Of a DNA stretch of 64,000 nucleotides, positions 43,638 through 56,763 are shown one piece after another. This DNA comes from Anthopleura xanthogrammica (Eukaryota; Cnidaria; Anthozoa; Actiniaria; Actiniidae). The first letter of the stretch is position 1. Each line of letters begins with the position of its first letter. The DNA lies in assembly GCA_964019055.1 (NCBI GenBank), contig OZ025209.1:11888981-11952980 (forward strand). The letters run 5' to 3'. The position numbers and the translations under genes are program-made. The notes below the pieces were generated by a model, which made no database searches, was not told the origin of the DNA, and worked only from the letters and a program-made list of their open reading frames with translations.

Positions 43638-43972
43638 GCGTCTTCATTAGTTATATAGACGAAAACAATGAGCAAGGAACAAAGGAGCGCGCTGCAGTCC
43701 TACGAGGTTAAATAGATGAAAATATAAGTTGAAATTTGAGGCAAAGTGAGAAAATGAAAATGTAACACCGAGGCATAAAATATACATAATGCAATAGAGA
43801 GAAAATCAAGTATCTTAAGTATATATATCTTTGATTATTATATGAAATAGAGTGTGATATCGATATCCCCACTCCCAACAGTGGCCAGTGGGGATACGAT
43901 TTTTTTATCAACACTGGTGGTCTCAAATTTCGACCAAAGTCAAATTCTCCATTATTTTTCATTGAAGATTTC

Positions 43973-44096
43973 ATATAATAAACAGAACATTACATGGCCG
44001 CTTGGAGATACGAATTTTATCTTCTTGTGAGAGATAATATCAAAACTCGAAGATAAAATTCGTATCTCCGCGCGACCATGTAATATCCTCTATATA
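43973..44096. mobile_element. Palindromic MITE, copy 2
   Basis: Same family as 40715-40880: CTTGGAGATACGAATTTTAT and its complement AAAATTCGTATCTCC with ATTACATGG / CCATGTAAT ends, but with a shorter centre. Confidence 0.8.
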
Positions 44097-44713
44097 TTTA
44101 AAAATATCAAAAACATCAATACTATCCCTTCCTCCTTTCCTCCATCCATCTACCCATAATTATCAATAATGGATGATGCTTACTCCAAGGCATTTCTTTT
44201 TTTCCTTACCAACACTTTTTATTAAGTTAATCACACAAATTTCATCAAGTTTCGTTTCATTTGAATATTTCATTTGGCCTCAATTGAACTGCATGCTATT
44301 TATTTAGAATTAACCACATTGAGCGCAGCTTTTCCTTTCAGTGTTTACATTATTTTTATTGAAATGAAGCAGTTGTAACCATCTGGTCAGTATAATATGT
44401 TCAATCACATTTTTAGCTATAGGCCTCAACTTTTTTCTCATTGAATCCACGAGCACTATTTAAGACCAAAAGACCATAAAGGACAATGAGAGACTCTATC
44501 CTTGAATGTTTTTATTTATGTGGATCTCTTAGAAATGTTTTCCATTTTGGTTGAAAGCTGATCGATCGAAGCCTGATGTACAATTTTGAGCCGATCGAGA
44601 GAATCAGCTGTTTTTTTCAAGTGAAGTCTTGTCGCTGTCGTAATATGTTATCGAAGTCTTTTAAAGTCGAAAAATTTAAAAACACCCGCTTTGAGGTACA
44701 AAAAAAAGTTACA

Positions 44714-44838
44714 TTAAAGTGGGCATAACATTTTTTCAATCTACATGAAGTAATTAGTTAAATGGTAAAATATTTCTTGATTTGAGTGATGCGTATTTAA
44801 GTTATGAATGTTCATAATTCCAATATGATGATGACTGT
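44714..44838. mobile_element. Diverged single arm of the 11983-12460 foldback family
   Basis: It shares TCTACATGAAGT, TTAAATGGTAAAATATTT, GATTTGAGTGATGCG and TTCCAATATG in the same order with the left arm at about 12030-12125. I could not find a matching right arm nearby. Confidence 0.5.
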
Positions 44839-44972
44839 CACAGTGTTGATGTTATAAGCTTATAAACTCGCCATTCAAAACCTCATGAATAATTCATAAG
44901 CCCTTGCTCCAATTGGAGCCACCATATGGACCTTTATACCCGATAAAGTCATCTTTATTAGTATTCAAGTCA

Positions 44973-45010
44973 TCTTTATATAAAGACACACGTGTGTCTT
45001 TATATAAAGA
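44973..45010. repeat. 38-bp perfect palindrome
   Basis: TCTTTATATAAAGACACAC is followed directly by its reverse complement. Wider imperfect pairing (TTAGTATTC ... GAATACTAA) shows it is the centre of a larger hairpin of about 70 bp or more. Confidence 0.75.
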
Positions 45011-45186
45011 ATACTAATGAGGACGACCTTATCAAAGTTGAAGGTGCCTCCAAGTTTAGATGAAGACTCATCAAGGTCAGCTCACATACGATCACCGACG
45101 ACCCACAAAATTGGGTCGATACGATATCACTTTACGGCAAACTGTCCAATAAAATCTCGCGATATATAATAACATTTAATCGACCC

Positions 45187-45290
45187 TAAATATGTAATAA
45201 ACAAATTATTACATGTTAAGAGCTGATATCATTTTTATTATAAAAACGATATCAGGCTCTTAACATGTGATAATCTCTATTTATCTTACT
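45187..45290. mobile_element. Foldback element
   Basis: ATTACATGTTAAGAGCTGATATC and GATATCAGGCTCTTAACATGTGAT form two arms around ATTTTTATTATAAAAAC. Confidence 0.65.
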
Positions 45291-45718
45291 TCACCACCGA
45301 ACACCATTATGCTTTAAACTGCCCTGGCCAACGATTATTCAACCGGAAGAAGAGGTCCGCATATCTAAACTTTCGTAAATAAAGATATCCCAACTGAACC
45401 TAATACTGAAAGAGTCCCTCTCTGTCAGGCGTGAGGCATTTTTAGCTACTTAGTTATTTATGAAAGCAAATACCCTTATATATTTGCAATACTCAAGCAT
45501 GAAATATTCGTAACTGAGAAAGATATCCTTCGGGTACAATAAATAAATTATTATTGTCGTTAATGGTCTCTTGGAAAGACCTTTTTCTCGCTTTTCCATT
45601 CTATTTGAAAATGCTATACAATGCTAATTTCTATAATATTTAAAAAGGAAAAATTAGATCGTTGTTCATTTCCATCTCTCACCTTCAACTTCCAAATACT
45701 CCCCTTATCCTTTAACTA

Positions 45719-46480
45719 CACGTTCACGTCCACCTCACCTATTACCTTGAACACCTTGAACACTTTCTTCGCCTATATCTCCGCGTTCACGTCCACCTCA
45801 CCTATTACCTTGAACACCTTCTTCGCCTATATCTTCACGTTCACGTCCACCTCACCTATTAGAGAGTTTAAGAATCCCGTTTACGGCAGACGTGAAACGT
45901 CAGTTGACCAGTGAAAAGTTCTTTAAGATTAGTAAAAAGGAATCGCAAAAATCTCAAAGTCGTAGATAACTAAAATGATATTTCTTTTTGTTAAGAAAGT
46001 TTGCAAAAGGTAAAGTAAAATACAGGAAAAGGAAGAAAACTTGGTCACGTTTGCCGTTTGCGGGAGAAAAATACGCGAATCTTAAGCTTTCTTTCCTTCA
46101 ACACCTTCAACACCTTCTTCGCCTATATCTCCACGTTCACGTCCATCTCACCTATTACCTTCAACACCTTCAACACCTTCTTCGCCTATATCTCCACGTT
46201 CACGTCTACCTCACCTATTACCTTCAACACCTTCAACACCTTCTTCGCCTATATCTCCACGTTCACGTCCACCTCATCTATTACCTTCAACACCTTCTTC
46301 GCCTATATCTCCACGTTCACGTCTACCTCACCTATTACCTTCAACACCTTCAACACCTTCTTCGCCTATATCTCCACCTTCACGTCCACCTCACCTATTA
46401 CCTTCAACACCTTCAACACCTTCTTCGCCTATATCTCCACGTTCACGTCTACCTCATCTTCCCTCCATCTCGACCGCCAC
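45719..46480 (+). repeat. Large minisatellite (TTCTTCGCCTATATCTCCACG family)
   Basis: Two blocks (about 45719-45861 and 46097-46480) of a 57-66 bp unit containing CTTCAACAC (one or two copies), CTTCTTCGCCTATATCTCCA, CGTTCACGTC and CACCTCACCTATTAC. The blocks are separated by about 235 bp of unrelated DNA. Units are multiples of three, so more than one frame stays open through the array. I consider it non-coding. Confidence 0.9.
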
Positions 46481-46712
46481 CTTCACCGTCATCTCCCCCT
46501 TCACCTTTAGCTCCATGTTCACCTCAACTTCACCTTCCGACTCGACCTCCACCTCTAATTTGCCTTCGACTTTAGCCCCACGTTCACGTCAACTTTAGCT
46601 TCCACCTCTCCTTAAAAATTACTTTCATCTCCATCTCCGCTTTTGTTTTAAATTGCAGTCTTCAACTAACTTGACTGTCTGATGCTAAGATACACGTTTA
46701 GGTAACATTGTC

Positions 46713-49700
46713 ATGATGGCAATGCGTTTTCTACTTACGAGAATCCATTTGCTGGCCATCTTATGCCTCATTATTCTTGCCAGTGTAACCATCGAAGGTA
46801 AGGTAGATGTTGGTATTCGAGCAGAGGATGTCATCATACTGTTTTCGAATATGGCGTCTATGACGTCAAACGATCGAGAGAATGAGAATGTCCCGGATGT
46901 CGAAACCCAATGATTTCCATTAACGGCATCCGGGACTAGAATGTCCCGCATTTCAAAACACAATCATTATCACTCATAACATCCGGGACATTCCAGGACT
47001 CCTCGTTTGACGTCATAGACGGCATATTCGAAAAGGGTCTATTGCATGTCATTTTTGGAGGAAAGAATATTTTTAATTTTGTGCTATTTGATGCAGGTGG
47101 TTGCCCTGTTCCTTGTAGGTGTCTTTACCTCCAACGTACGACACACATTACACACTGCGGACAAAAAGGATTGAGCGTAGTTCCTAACGGTACTTTTGAG
47201 AACATTTCAAACTATATGTGAGTAACTTTAGAAGATTCAATTCCCACGTTATGTGTACACTTTTGTTAGTCAATAGTGTTAAGCCCACGATATATTCCCG
47301 GGGGGGGGGGGACTCTGGGGGTAAAGTATCGGGTATGCTCGTCGTATCTCTTAGGGGTAAAAATCAGCGATTTGGTATCTTTTAGGGTCTTAAATTTGAG
47401 GTTTAGCGAATCAGCACTTTCTGGTATCTTTTAGGGTGTTGAAAAAGGAACTAGCCCATCGCATTATAATGCAATACGTATTCCTGCGTAGACTCAGAAT
47501 ATTACTTAATGTAATTTACTATATTTTTTAATAGTATTATTTTTGTGGTATCTCTTAGGGGTTAAAATTTGCCAAGCCACGCCCTTTTGAAAAAACGTCC
47601 GGTATCTTTTAGGGGTATTTTTGGAGATTTCCGACGAGCATACCCGATACTTTACCCCCGGAGTCCCCCCAGGGTTATATTACAACCATAGAATTTCCAC
47701 ATATGTACACGTAAGTCTTTTAGTCAAAAGATAGATATAATTGTGATATTTTAAGATCACTGCCCCTTCTCCTATACAAAAATCTGTTCACTTCCAATAC
47801 AAGACTGTATTCCTTTTCGTAGCTAAGATTCAATACTAACTAGCCTGTGTGCAGCCCGACTTAAACTCTGGTTAAGACGGTCTGCGAAAAAGTGCACGAT
47901 TCCTTGTTCTAGACCCCCAGCGTGGTCGCACGATTATATATAACAGGCCCTGATTGGCTGCTGTGGCAGTTCATTCTTACACGCGTCCTAATTGGTCCGT
48001 TGAATAATGAGCTGCGGAAAGATAAGCAAAAGAAGTTTCTTCTAGTGTAGCATATAGAGTTTACCTTAGCAATGTTTACCTTAGCAATCATTTCAACTGT
48101 TTGTAGCCTTTTGCACGAGAACAAACTGACATCGCTACCTGAAGGAATATTTGATGGCAACAAACAACTGAGGGTGATGTAAGTTCAATTAATAGAACAA
48201 AAGTAGCTTCTTCTAGTCTAGCATAGAGTTTACCTTAGCAATGTTTTGCATAAATATGTCAACCATTAATTGTTTTTCACTCCAATCCTATGCATATGTT
48301 TCATGATTACCTCACTCCCTCAGTCGTATTTGACACTTTCACTTTCGTCATAATTGCTCATCTTATTTTAGGTAACCGGTCGCCTTCATTGAGTATTATT
48401 CAGTCTCTCAGTTTAGTAATAATACTTGCAAAGAGGCAGCAATATAACTATCTCAAAGAACCTTTTTCGCAAAACAACACGGCTAAAGTAAAGTCGGTTA
48501 TTTTTGTTATCTATTGCAGATGGTTGTATGACAACCAACTAACATCGTTGCCTCTTGGAATCTTTGATAAAAACAAACTACTTTCTGAAATGTGAGCCTA
48601 AAACTTAATGCTTTTTTGTATTCAGATCTTTTTATCACTTGGCTAGTATGAATATTATTTACTTCATTATACTTCATTATCTCATGACACTTTGTTTTTA
48701 TTCTAGAAATTTGAGGCATAATTTACTGAAGACATTGCCTGCAGGAATCTTTGACAACAACAAAAATCTCCAAGATCTGTGAGAATTTTGTATCTTTTAT
48801 TTTGTTTTTCTTCTTTCTTTTTTATAAAAATCTTCAGTCTTCTGTCCTATCCGAATCCTAATTGAAATTTTGATACTTTTGAGGGGGCGGGGTATTGCTT
48901 GAAGAATTTTTTTCAAAACTTTCGACTTGTAGTGCTAATTAAAAATATATAGATTTAGAAAATATCAAACAAACTATAGTCAAAAACAAGACACATTTAC
49001 TGCTCCCGCCTTCCTCTCACTTTATGCGTGCGTTCTTCCTCCGCCATTGAATCTGGTACTGAACATTCTTTCATATTTATTATAAGGATATTATTGATAT
49101 TTTTTTCATTTCGTAATCCAGAGTCCTGGGCAACAATACCATCACGTCGCTACGCGCTGGAATCTTTGATAATAACCCAGAGCTCAGAAAATTGTAAGTG
49201 GAATAACGAAAAGCACTGAGTTTGTTAAAAAGAAAAACAACAAACGCAGAACGAAATTTAAAACCTATTGAGTGTCTACTCACTTCGTCTTCTTTGTTTC
49301 ATCATTGATTATCATCATCTTTTTTTCCCCAGAAGTTTAGCTCTTAATCAACTGACAAGCTTACCTTTTGGAATATTTAAAAACAACAGACGACTCGTGC
49401 TAATGTATAGTATACAATCTAACTATAGTAAAGTTTTCAGTATTGTTTTATTTATTTTTGGCCTATGTAGCTCCAAATAAGATGCACGGTTTAGAAAATT
49501 GGCGCATTTTAAAACCATATTCGTCCGATGTAGACGGTTCTGTGATATTTCATTTTGCAATTAATCACTTTATCATTAGGTGAATAAAAACCGTCAATTG
49601 CTACCATTTTATTTGATATCCGTCAGTGGAAGCAACTTTATTTCTCGTTGATCGTTTGTGATCTTGAGTTGATCGCTGGGAACCTAGCCTGCAATCTAAA

Positions 49701-52700
49701 TGTTGTTGAGATATCGCAGTGGACACTAGAGAAAAACGTTTGCGCATGCGTGCCTTTCAGCATGCTTTCCAAGAATTTACAAGAGTTTTAGTGAGAAAAT
49801 AAATGCTTGTTTTATCCGAGTATACAAAAAAGTTCGTGGGTATACTTTTATGGGACCAAGATACTGTATTAATTAAGGCAATATGAAAGAATTAGCCTTA
49901 AGTTTCAAGAACTGACTTTAAGTTTTGGCATTTTGTAAAGACTATTCTTCAGGCAAGTGTGAAAGTCAAATTTGCATATTTCAATAGCACGAAGACGCTT
50001 TTGACTAATTTTCATGCGGACTTAACACATGAAGTAACACATGGCCTAACTATCCTAAACCTTTGATAAGTCTCCATAAAGGTCTCCCGCTCATGTTTTA
50101 TCTATCACTTGATTTACCATCATTGATAATTTATCTTGAATAATACGTTTTATATTTGTTATCTCCTGTTATCGTGGATTAGATATCTCCTATATAACAG
50201 AATTTCAAAGCTGCATCGGAACACATTTGAACATGTGACCAAACTACGAATGTTGTAAGTAATAATGATGATCATTGTTATACGACACGCAATTGCTAAA
50301 CGTCACGCGTAAATGCACAGGCAGCCCAAGCTCTTTTTCTGTAGTATTGTGACGAATTTTTACGGTAATATTTTGTAATATCTAAAATTGGTACTTTTAT
50401 GAATAACAATGACTTACCTTGATAGCTTGTTTAATGCTTTGATGTCTGGTCGATTTTGAAGCCATTTGAGAGCGTTTTTACGGAGTCATCGTCATTTTGG
50501 TTCCCATACTAAAGAAAATCCAAAGGCTGCACACTCACGGCGACACCAAACTCTACTCGGAGATCAATAAATCCAAAAAAAATTAAACTACGGCCATAAT
50601 TTCACGACAGAATCAAAGTAAACATGCCAATGCTTCTCTCCAGTACACTCAAAGTAGCATTCTTTCTAAAACGTGAATGCTAGAAGATATTTTCTTCCAT
50701 AATAAATTCACTTCTGACTCTGTAGTTTGGCTTGTGATGGTCGCCGTAATGGGTCCTACGCTCGAATTTCGACTTCGTGCGCTTTAACAACAATAGGTGC
50801 ATCAAAGATTGTACGAAATTTGATCTTTAGAATTCGAACAAAAGATACTCGTATTTCATTGTTGTGATTAACAACGAGTCGGGCCATACCAATGCACAAC
50901 TTTTACGTATGTTGAAATTATGACTTGACTACAACTATTGTTCAACAACAATGAAATACGAATATCTTTTTTTCAAATTCTTAAGACAAGACATCAAAAT
51001 AAACAAGCTATCAAGGTCATTCATTTTTATCATAAAAGTACCAATTTTAAATATTACAAAATATTACCGTAAATATTCATCACAATACTACAGAAAAAGA
51101 GCTTGGGCTGCCTTTGGTAAATGTCATACTTTTTGTAACATATATGAGCGTATAGAGGCTTTGCACCACAACGTGATGGCAGCCATGACAGGAGACAGGA
51201 AAAATAGAATCTGATCTAATATGATTTACATGAGAAATAATTCAGTTTCACAGGGGGAAAGACTCTATTGTTCCTGCCTCCTGTCATGGCTGCCATGTGC
51301 CAAGTGATGGTGCAAAGCCTCTATTCCAAGCAAGAGCACATGCGAGACCTACTGGAATTTGGCAGCAAAATCATTTCCTGACTCTTGTCTTTTAAACCAA
51401 ATTTCAGCTTAAAACCGATCATTTTTTTAAGTCAACTGCTTTTAATTTAGGTTCCTCCAAGGTAACATGCTCAAGTATCTTCCAAAAGGATTGCTTCGTA
51501 ATAATACACAGCTTGAGGCCTTGTAAGTTTTGTTGAGGAACCGCATACGAGTATTTTTGGACTGCAGGATTTCGAAAGAAAGTGGTGAAAGAACATCAAT
51601 CCAGCCCTTTGTATATGTCGACAAGTTCATATACAGCTTCTTGCTAATTAATTATGCAGTGAGAATATATAATTTTATTACTGGCCTATAATAAGCCCTT
51701 GACAGAAATAAGTGATGGGCTGGGAACTTTATATTTGCAGGGACCGCGGAGCAGGGGGGGCTGGGGGGCTATAACCCCCCCAATAATTTTGTCGCCATTT
51801 TGAATTATTTATTTGCTATTTAAAATACCAAGTTCTCCGGCTCTTCTCGATAAATTAGCTGTGTAAAATATGAAATAATCAAATGTCAATTTAAGAAGCC
51901 AGTTCTCCAACGAATCCAGCAGTCCATTAAACTTCTCTAAACCCATGATTTATTACGGCAACACGAAAACGAGCCTAGCGGAGACGTCACGATATCACTG
52001 GTGAAAGGGCTTTTTCGATGGCAAGGAGAGTAGATACATGGCTGATAGCTAACATGCAAAAACATTCAACAACGATTCTCTTTAACTGCCACAAAGAGCG
52101 GATAGTTAGACTCCGAGACAAGCGAGTTTGTGTCGAGAAACAACAACCGCAAAAGAAAATTTTTTTTGGGACTTTGACAATTAAGTACATTTAGTAAAGG
52201 TTTATAGTCAGTGAAAATATTTCCTACTATCTTATATCAAAAAGGCCTTTTCTCTTCTTTTTTTATAGCCAGAATGTGCAAAATTGTCATAACTTTAATG
52301 AAATAAATAGATGCAAATGCTCCTCAAAATCGCACTTCCGAGGGTCTCAATTTCAATTTTTTCCCCCGGGGGAGTATGCCCCCAAACCCCCCTAGGTGGT
52401 CCAGTCTTTGGTGGTTGTTAGCCCCCCCAATCAAAATTACGCTCCGCGGTCCCTGATTTGTCGTGCGGGTACTGGGAATGCCACTTTTGGTAGACAATAC
52501 ATGCATTACTTATAATAAGGAGATAAAAGACTGAAAAAGGTATTGCGGTAAAACTCTTGTCAGTAAAATCAGGAAGCATTCAAACCAGCAACGATTCCCA
52601 TGAACAATTTGAACACAAACTTTGAAAAACAAAGGAAGACCGCATGGCTAATTTGCATTACAATATAAAAACCAACATGAACTCTATCGTGAATATAACC

Positions 52701-55700
52701 TATTTTACTTAATCTTGACGAAGAGTCCGCCATGTTCTAAAACTGAACATTTACTTCTGGTAAGGGTCTTTCTATTGTTTTATTCAACCAATCACATTGC
52801 GCAAAAAAAACCGTTGCAACCAGAGCCTCTCGTTTCTCGGTGCTGACCAAGAGGAACGTGGGCTCTGGGTACGAGATTGCAGATCAGGACTCATAATTAA
52901 TTAACAAAATGACAAACTCACTTATTGATTTTCTTAAATGACACCACTAACGCAGATCTCTTGAGGATAATCGCTTAGTTGACGTGCCAAACGATCTACT
53001 ACAAGGATTAACCCACTTCCATACTCTGTAAGTGTGTTATCGTCAGAAATCCGTTGTCTTCCGGTTAAAGCTATAGCCAACCCCTTGAGTAGTATTCCTT
53101 TATACAAATAAAGTACTTGAGAATTACGATATATACAACTTCCTTAAATCTATTTATTCTGTTTTAGTGCTCTAAGTAGAAACAAGTTACAGCAGCTGCC
53201 TGATGGAATGTTTCAGGATAACAAAAAACTTGTAACGCTGTAAGCAAATGACATGACGTTAATAACTTATTCTAGTCCAACATCTTATTTAATACATTGA
53301 ACATATTAAATTTTTTTCAGGACTCTAGGGATGAATAATTTTTCTTCGGTTAACCTCAAGAACTTGCCAGAACTCTATTATCTGTATGTCCATGCACTAT
53401 TGACACTTGATTTGAACTAACGTGACTGGGATCCATGTTCATTAACATGTTCTGTGACATGGACTAACTACTGAACCCCCTATCCATTATTATGATCATG
53501 CACGTGGTCTGTGACGTAGACTAACCACTGAACCCCCCATCCATCATCATGATCATGCACGTGGTCTGTGATGTAGACTAACCACTGAATCCCCCCCCCC
53601 CATCCATCATTATGATCATGCACGTGGTCTGTGACGTAGACTAATCACTGAATTCCCCATCCATCATTATGATCATGCACGTGGTCTGTGACGTAGACTA
53701 ATCACCATTATTCATTCATTTTCTTAATTTACCAGAGTAATACACCAGAACAGCATAACATCGCAATCATTTAGTGGTGAAATTATAAAGAATTCAAAAA
53801 ATCTTCACCTCTTGTAAGTATTTTATATAGTGGTCCATAAAATTTATCCTTTATACAGTTAATGTTAGGCAATGATATTTAAAATATTAACAATAAATAC
53901 AGCTATTTCAAAAAAGGTTGGTGAAGGTTTTGTTGCATGTTTCACACCAAGCTTGTAATGTATTATATTCATATGTAAATAATGTCAGCACAGAAGAAAA
54001 TATGCAGCTGGAAAAACCTGCAGACAAAGTTTGGAAAAATGCGATATTGTTATGACCTTTCGCCACTTAAATTCGCATCACCCATACTACATTTCGGGCT
54101 TGGTGTGCAACAAGCAACAAAACATTCACCAACAATTTATTGGTCCATTGACGACATCACTAATTTCCGGTGGTAAAGATCATAGTTTTAAAAGAGGAGC
54201 GGAATCATTCATTTTATACAATATATTTGAAATTGTACTTAGTGTAGTTTATAGTTTAGTATAGTTTATGTAGGGTCCCTATGGATACCAGTTCTGCTGA
54301 ATGGGCCACCCTGTTGAAATAAAGTTTATTCAATTCAATTCAATTCCGCTCCAATAACTATGTAAAGATTGAAATTTTAAAGGAATTTCAGAAGAATTTA
54401 AAAGTGGGACAACGATGAAATGAACGAAGTTAAAAATTTTTTCCATGTTTGACATCCTCATAGCATTCACACTAACATTTTAAAGCTATTTCGTGGTACG
54501 ATAAAGGGAACTTCCTCAAAACAAGTTTTATTTCTCGGATTTCATTTCCGCCATTATTCAAACGTGTCTCTTTGTGACGTCAGTTACTCAACATTGATAA
54601 CCCTCATGGCTTGTTGTCATATGTGGATGTTCTATAATTGAGGTTTCTTTCTTAAACATAATGCCAGGAAGCCGCTGTGTGGAGCAAGGATGTAGCAATA
54701 AGTCCTAAACCTGGATGCTACTGAAAAACAAAGCGTTGAATAACGTACTAACGTCACGGATATGAACCAGACCAATTAATGTCGGACGATATTCTTAGAC
54801 AATTCAATTCAACTTTAGCTATGACTTTTTCTTCTTCTCTTTTTTAACATCGGGTTTCTCTTTTTCTAAACTATTTTTGTGATTTTTTTCGAAATAATCT
54901 CGTTTGAAAAGGTTCAAATTTCATCGTCGTCCCACTTTAATGTTCAATTTTGGCTATTTAGAATATAAATAGTGTCTACAGGAATGCTCATCTCTTCATG
55001 ACATGACATTTTGATATTAAAGTATATTTTGTGAAATAGTAAACTTGATTCTCTTCTTTCTGACATCTCTTTCAGAGTGGCATCGTACAACAACATCGAA
55101 TACATTTCAGATGATTCTTTTCTAAAGTGTCCAAATTTAGTCTATTGGTAAGTTACTGAATATAAGTAAGCAGCCACGCTTTCACTAGTTATTACAGCTG
55201 AACTTTGCAGCCATATGGTCCCTTCATGGGCGAGTGGGCGTAAAAACGTCCTTGTGGAAATGAAATAAATTTCAGCTCCGACCGATTGTCCATTTGTTTT
55301 GCAATCCCACAGTACTTGTTCAGGACTCATCTATCGTAGTCAGGGGCGTCGCGAGGATTCAGCTTCGTAGTCGACGATAAAAAATCCCGAGAGTTAGTGC
55401 TCTTTTGGACATTGCTGATTTCTTACTGTAGTTAACTCTAATATATATATATACTATTATTTTTAAATTATTTTTATCGTTTTTTTCCTACAAAAAGTAT
55501 ATTGAACAACAACAGACTGAGGCGAGTTACAAATCGAACCTTTTATGGGGCTTTTCGAATAAAAGTACTGTAAGTTAGTTGTATTAATGGTGGGGATATC
55601 CTTATTAACTCTTTCTAATATAAAATATCTTCAACAGATTTCTTTCAGATAACCCAATAGAGTATATTGCTGAAAAAGCTTTCTTCTTCATATCAAATTT

Positions 55701-56124
55701 GCAAAGTTTGTAAGTAAATTCATGAAGAAATCTTACATTACTAGACCCCTTGCACTAATTCCCAATCTGGTGGTCAAAACAAAAGAATTCTCTTCTTTTG
55801 AAGATCTCTTTTGATGTTTTTATTTTTCATTGTTTTGACCCCCAGGTTGAGATTTAGTACAATGGGTGTAGGTGTCCGTAGGAGCTGCTGCCTACATTAT
55901 ATTGTTTTCCAATGTCGCGGAATTTGTACGGTTATTGAATCAACAGATATTTGCTGCAAACCAAGATCAAGAGCATCAATATGCATTGGTTCAATCCATC
56001 TATCTACAGAATTGAGACAGCCGTACAAATGTAAGAAACACTTCTCGTTGAATCACTCAATTCAGCGCAATATTAAGTCTATAAATTTCGCAGTACAGAT
56101 GATAGTAAATATCCTGAGTGTGTT

Positions 56125-56171
<47 letters not shown>

Positions 56172-56719
56172 TCAAAATCTTCTTTGTGTTTAACATTTTC
56201 CCAGAATCAATGTATAAATTATCAAAAAACTGGATAATAAACCTTTACAGCCAAATTTTCGACTTTATTAAAAAGTCTTCATCAGGGCTACTGATGAGGA
56301 CAAACAAACCGTTACAATTCATGTTTTCACTCGTGTGTGTGTGTTTGGATGATTTAGAGGTTACCATAATAGATCAGTGTAAAACAAAAGAACATTTAAG
56401 GGAAAGGGAAGCCTTTTGGGCATATAAATTAAGAACTATAACCCCATTAGGTTTAAATATGGAAGAATTTGTATACCTATAATTTATTGTTTTAAAAACA
56501 TATGTAATTTTTCTTGTAATTTTAAACATTAAGTATTTTAGCTTTAATTTATTCATAGTGAATTGTAAGCTCGCGCTAATTGACTTAGCGCGCGCTAGTC
56601 GCGCACGAGTGAAAACATGAATTGTAACGGTTTGTTTGTCCTCATCAGTAGCCCTGATAAGGACTTTTTAATAAAGTCGAAAATTTGGCTGTAAAGGTTT
56701 ATTATCCAGTTTTTTGATA

Positions 56720-56763
<44 letters not shown>

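Noticed and set aside
45988..46575. Long open frames through the minisatellite upstream of the LRR gene
   Set aside because: Two different frames are open over the same repeats because the unit length is a multiple of three. No signal peptide, domain or splice logic supports either.
53982..54264. Two overlapping open frames of 64 and 77 codons in an LRR-gene intron
   Set aside because: No recognisable domain and no in-phase splice sites; likely part of a decayed LINE 3' region.
55846..56030. Possible Cys-rich exon (GVRRSCCLHY...CKPRSRASIC) with good acceptor and donor after the last LRR exon
   Set aside because: Its exit phase (1) does not fit the next exon at 57179 (needs 2), while direct joining of 55709 to 57179 is in phase. 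It could only be an alternative exon leading to a different frame.
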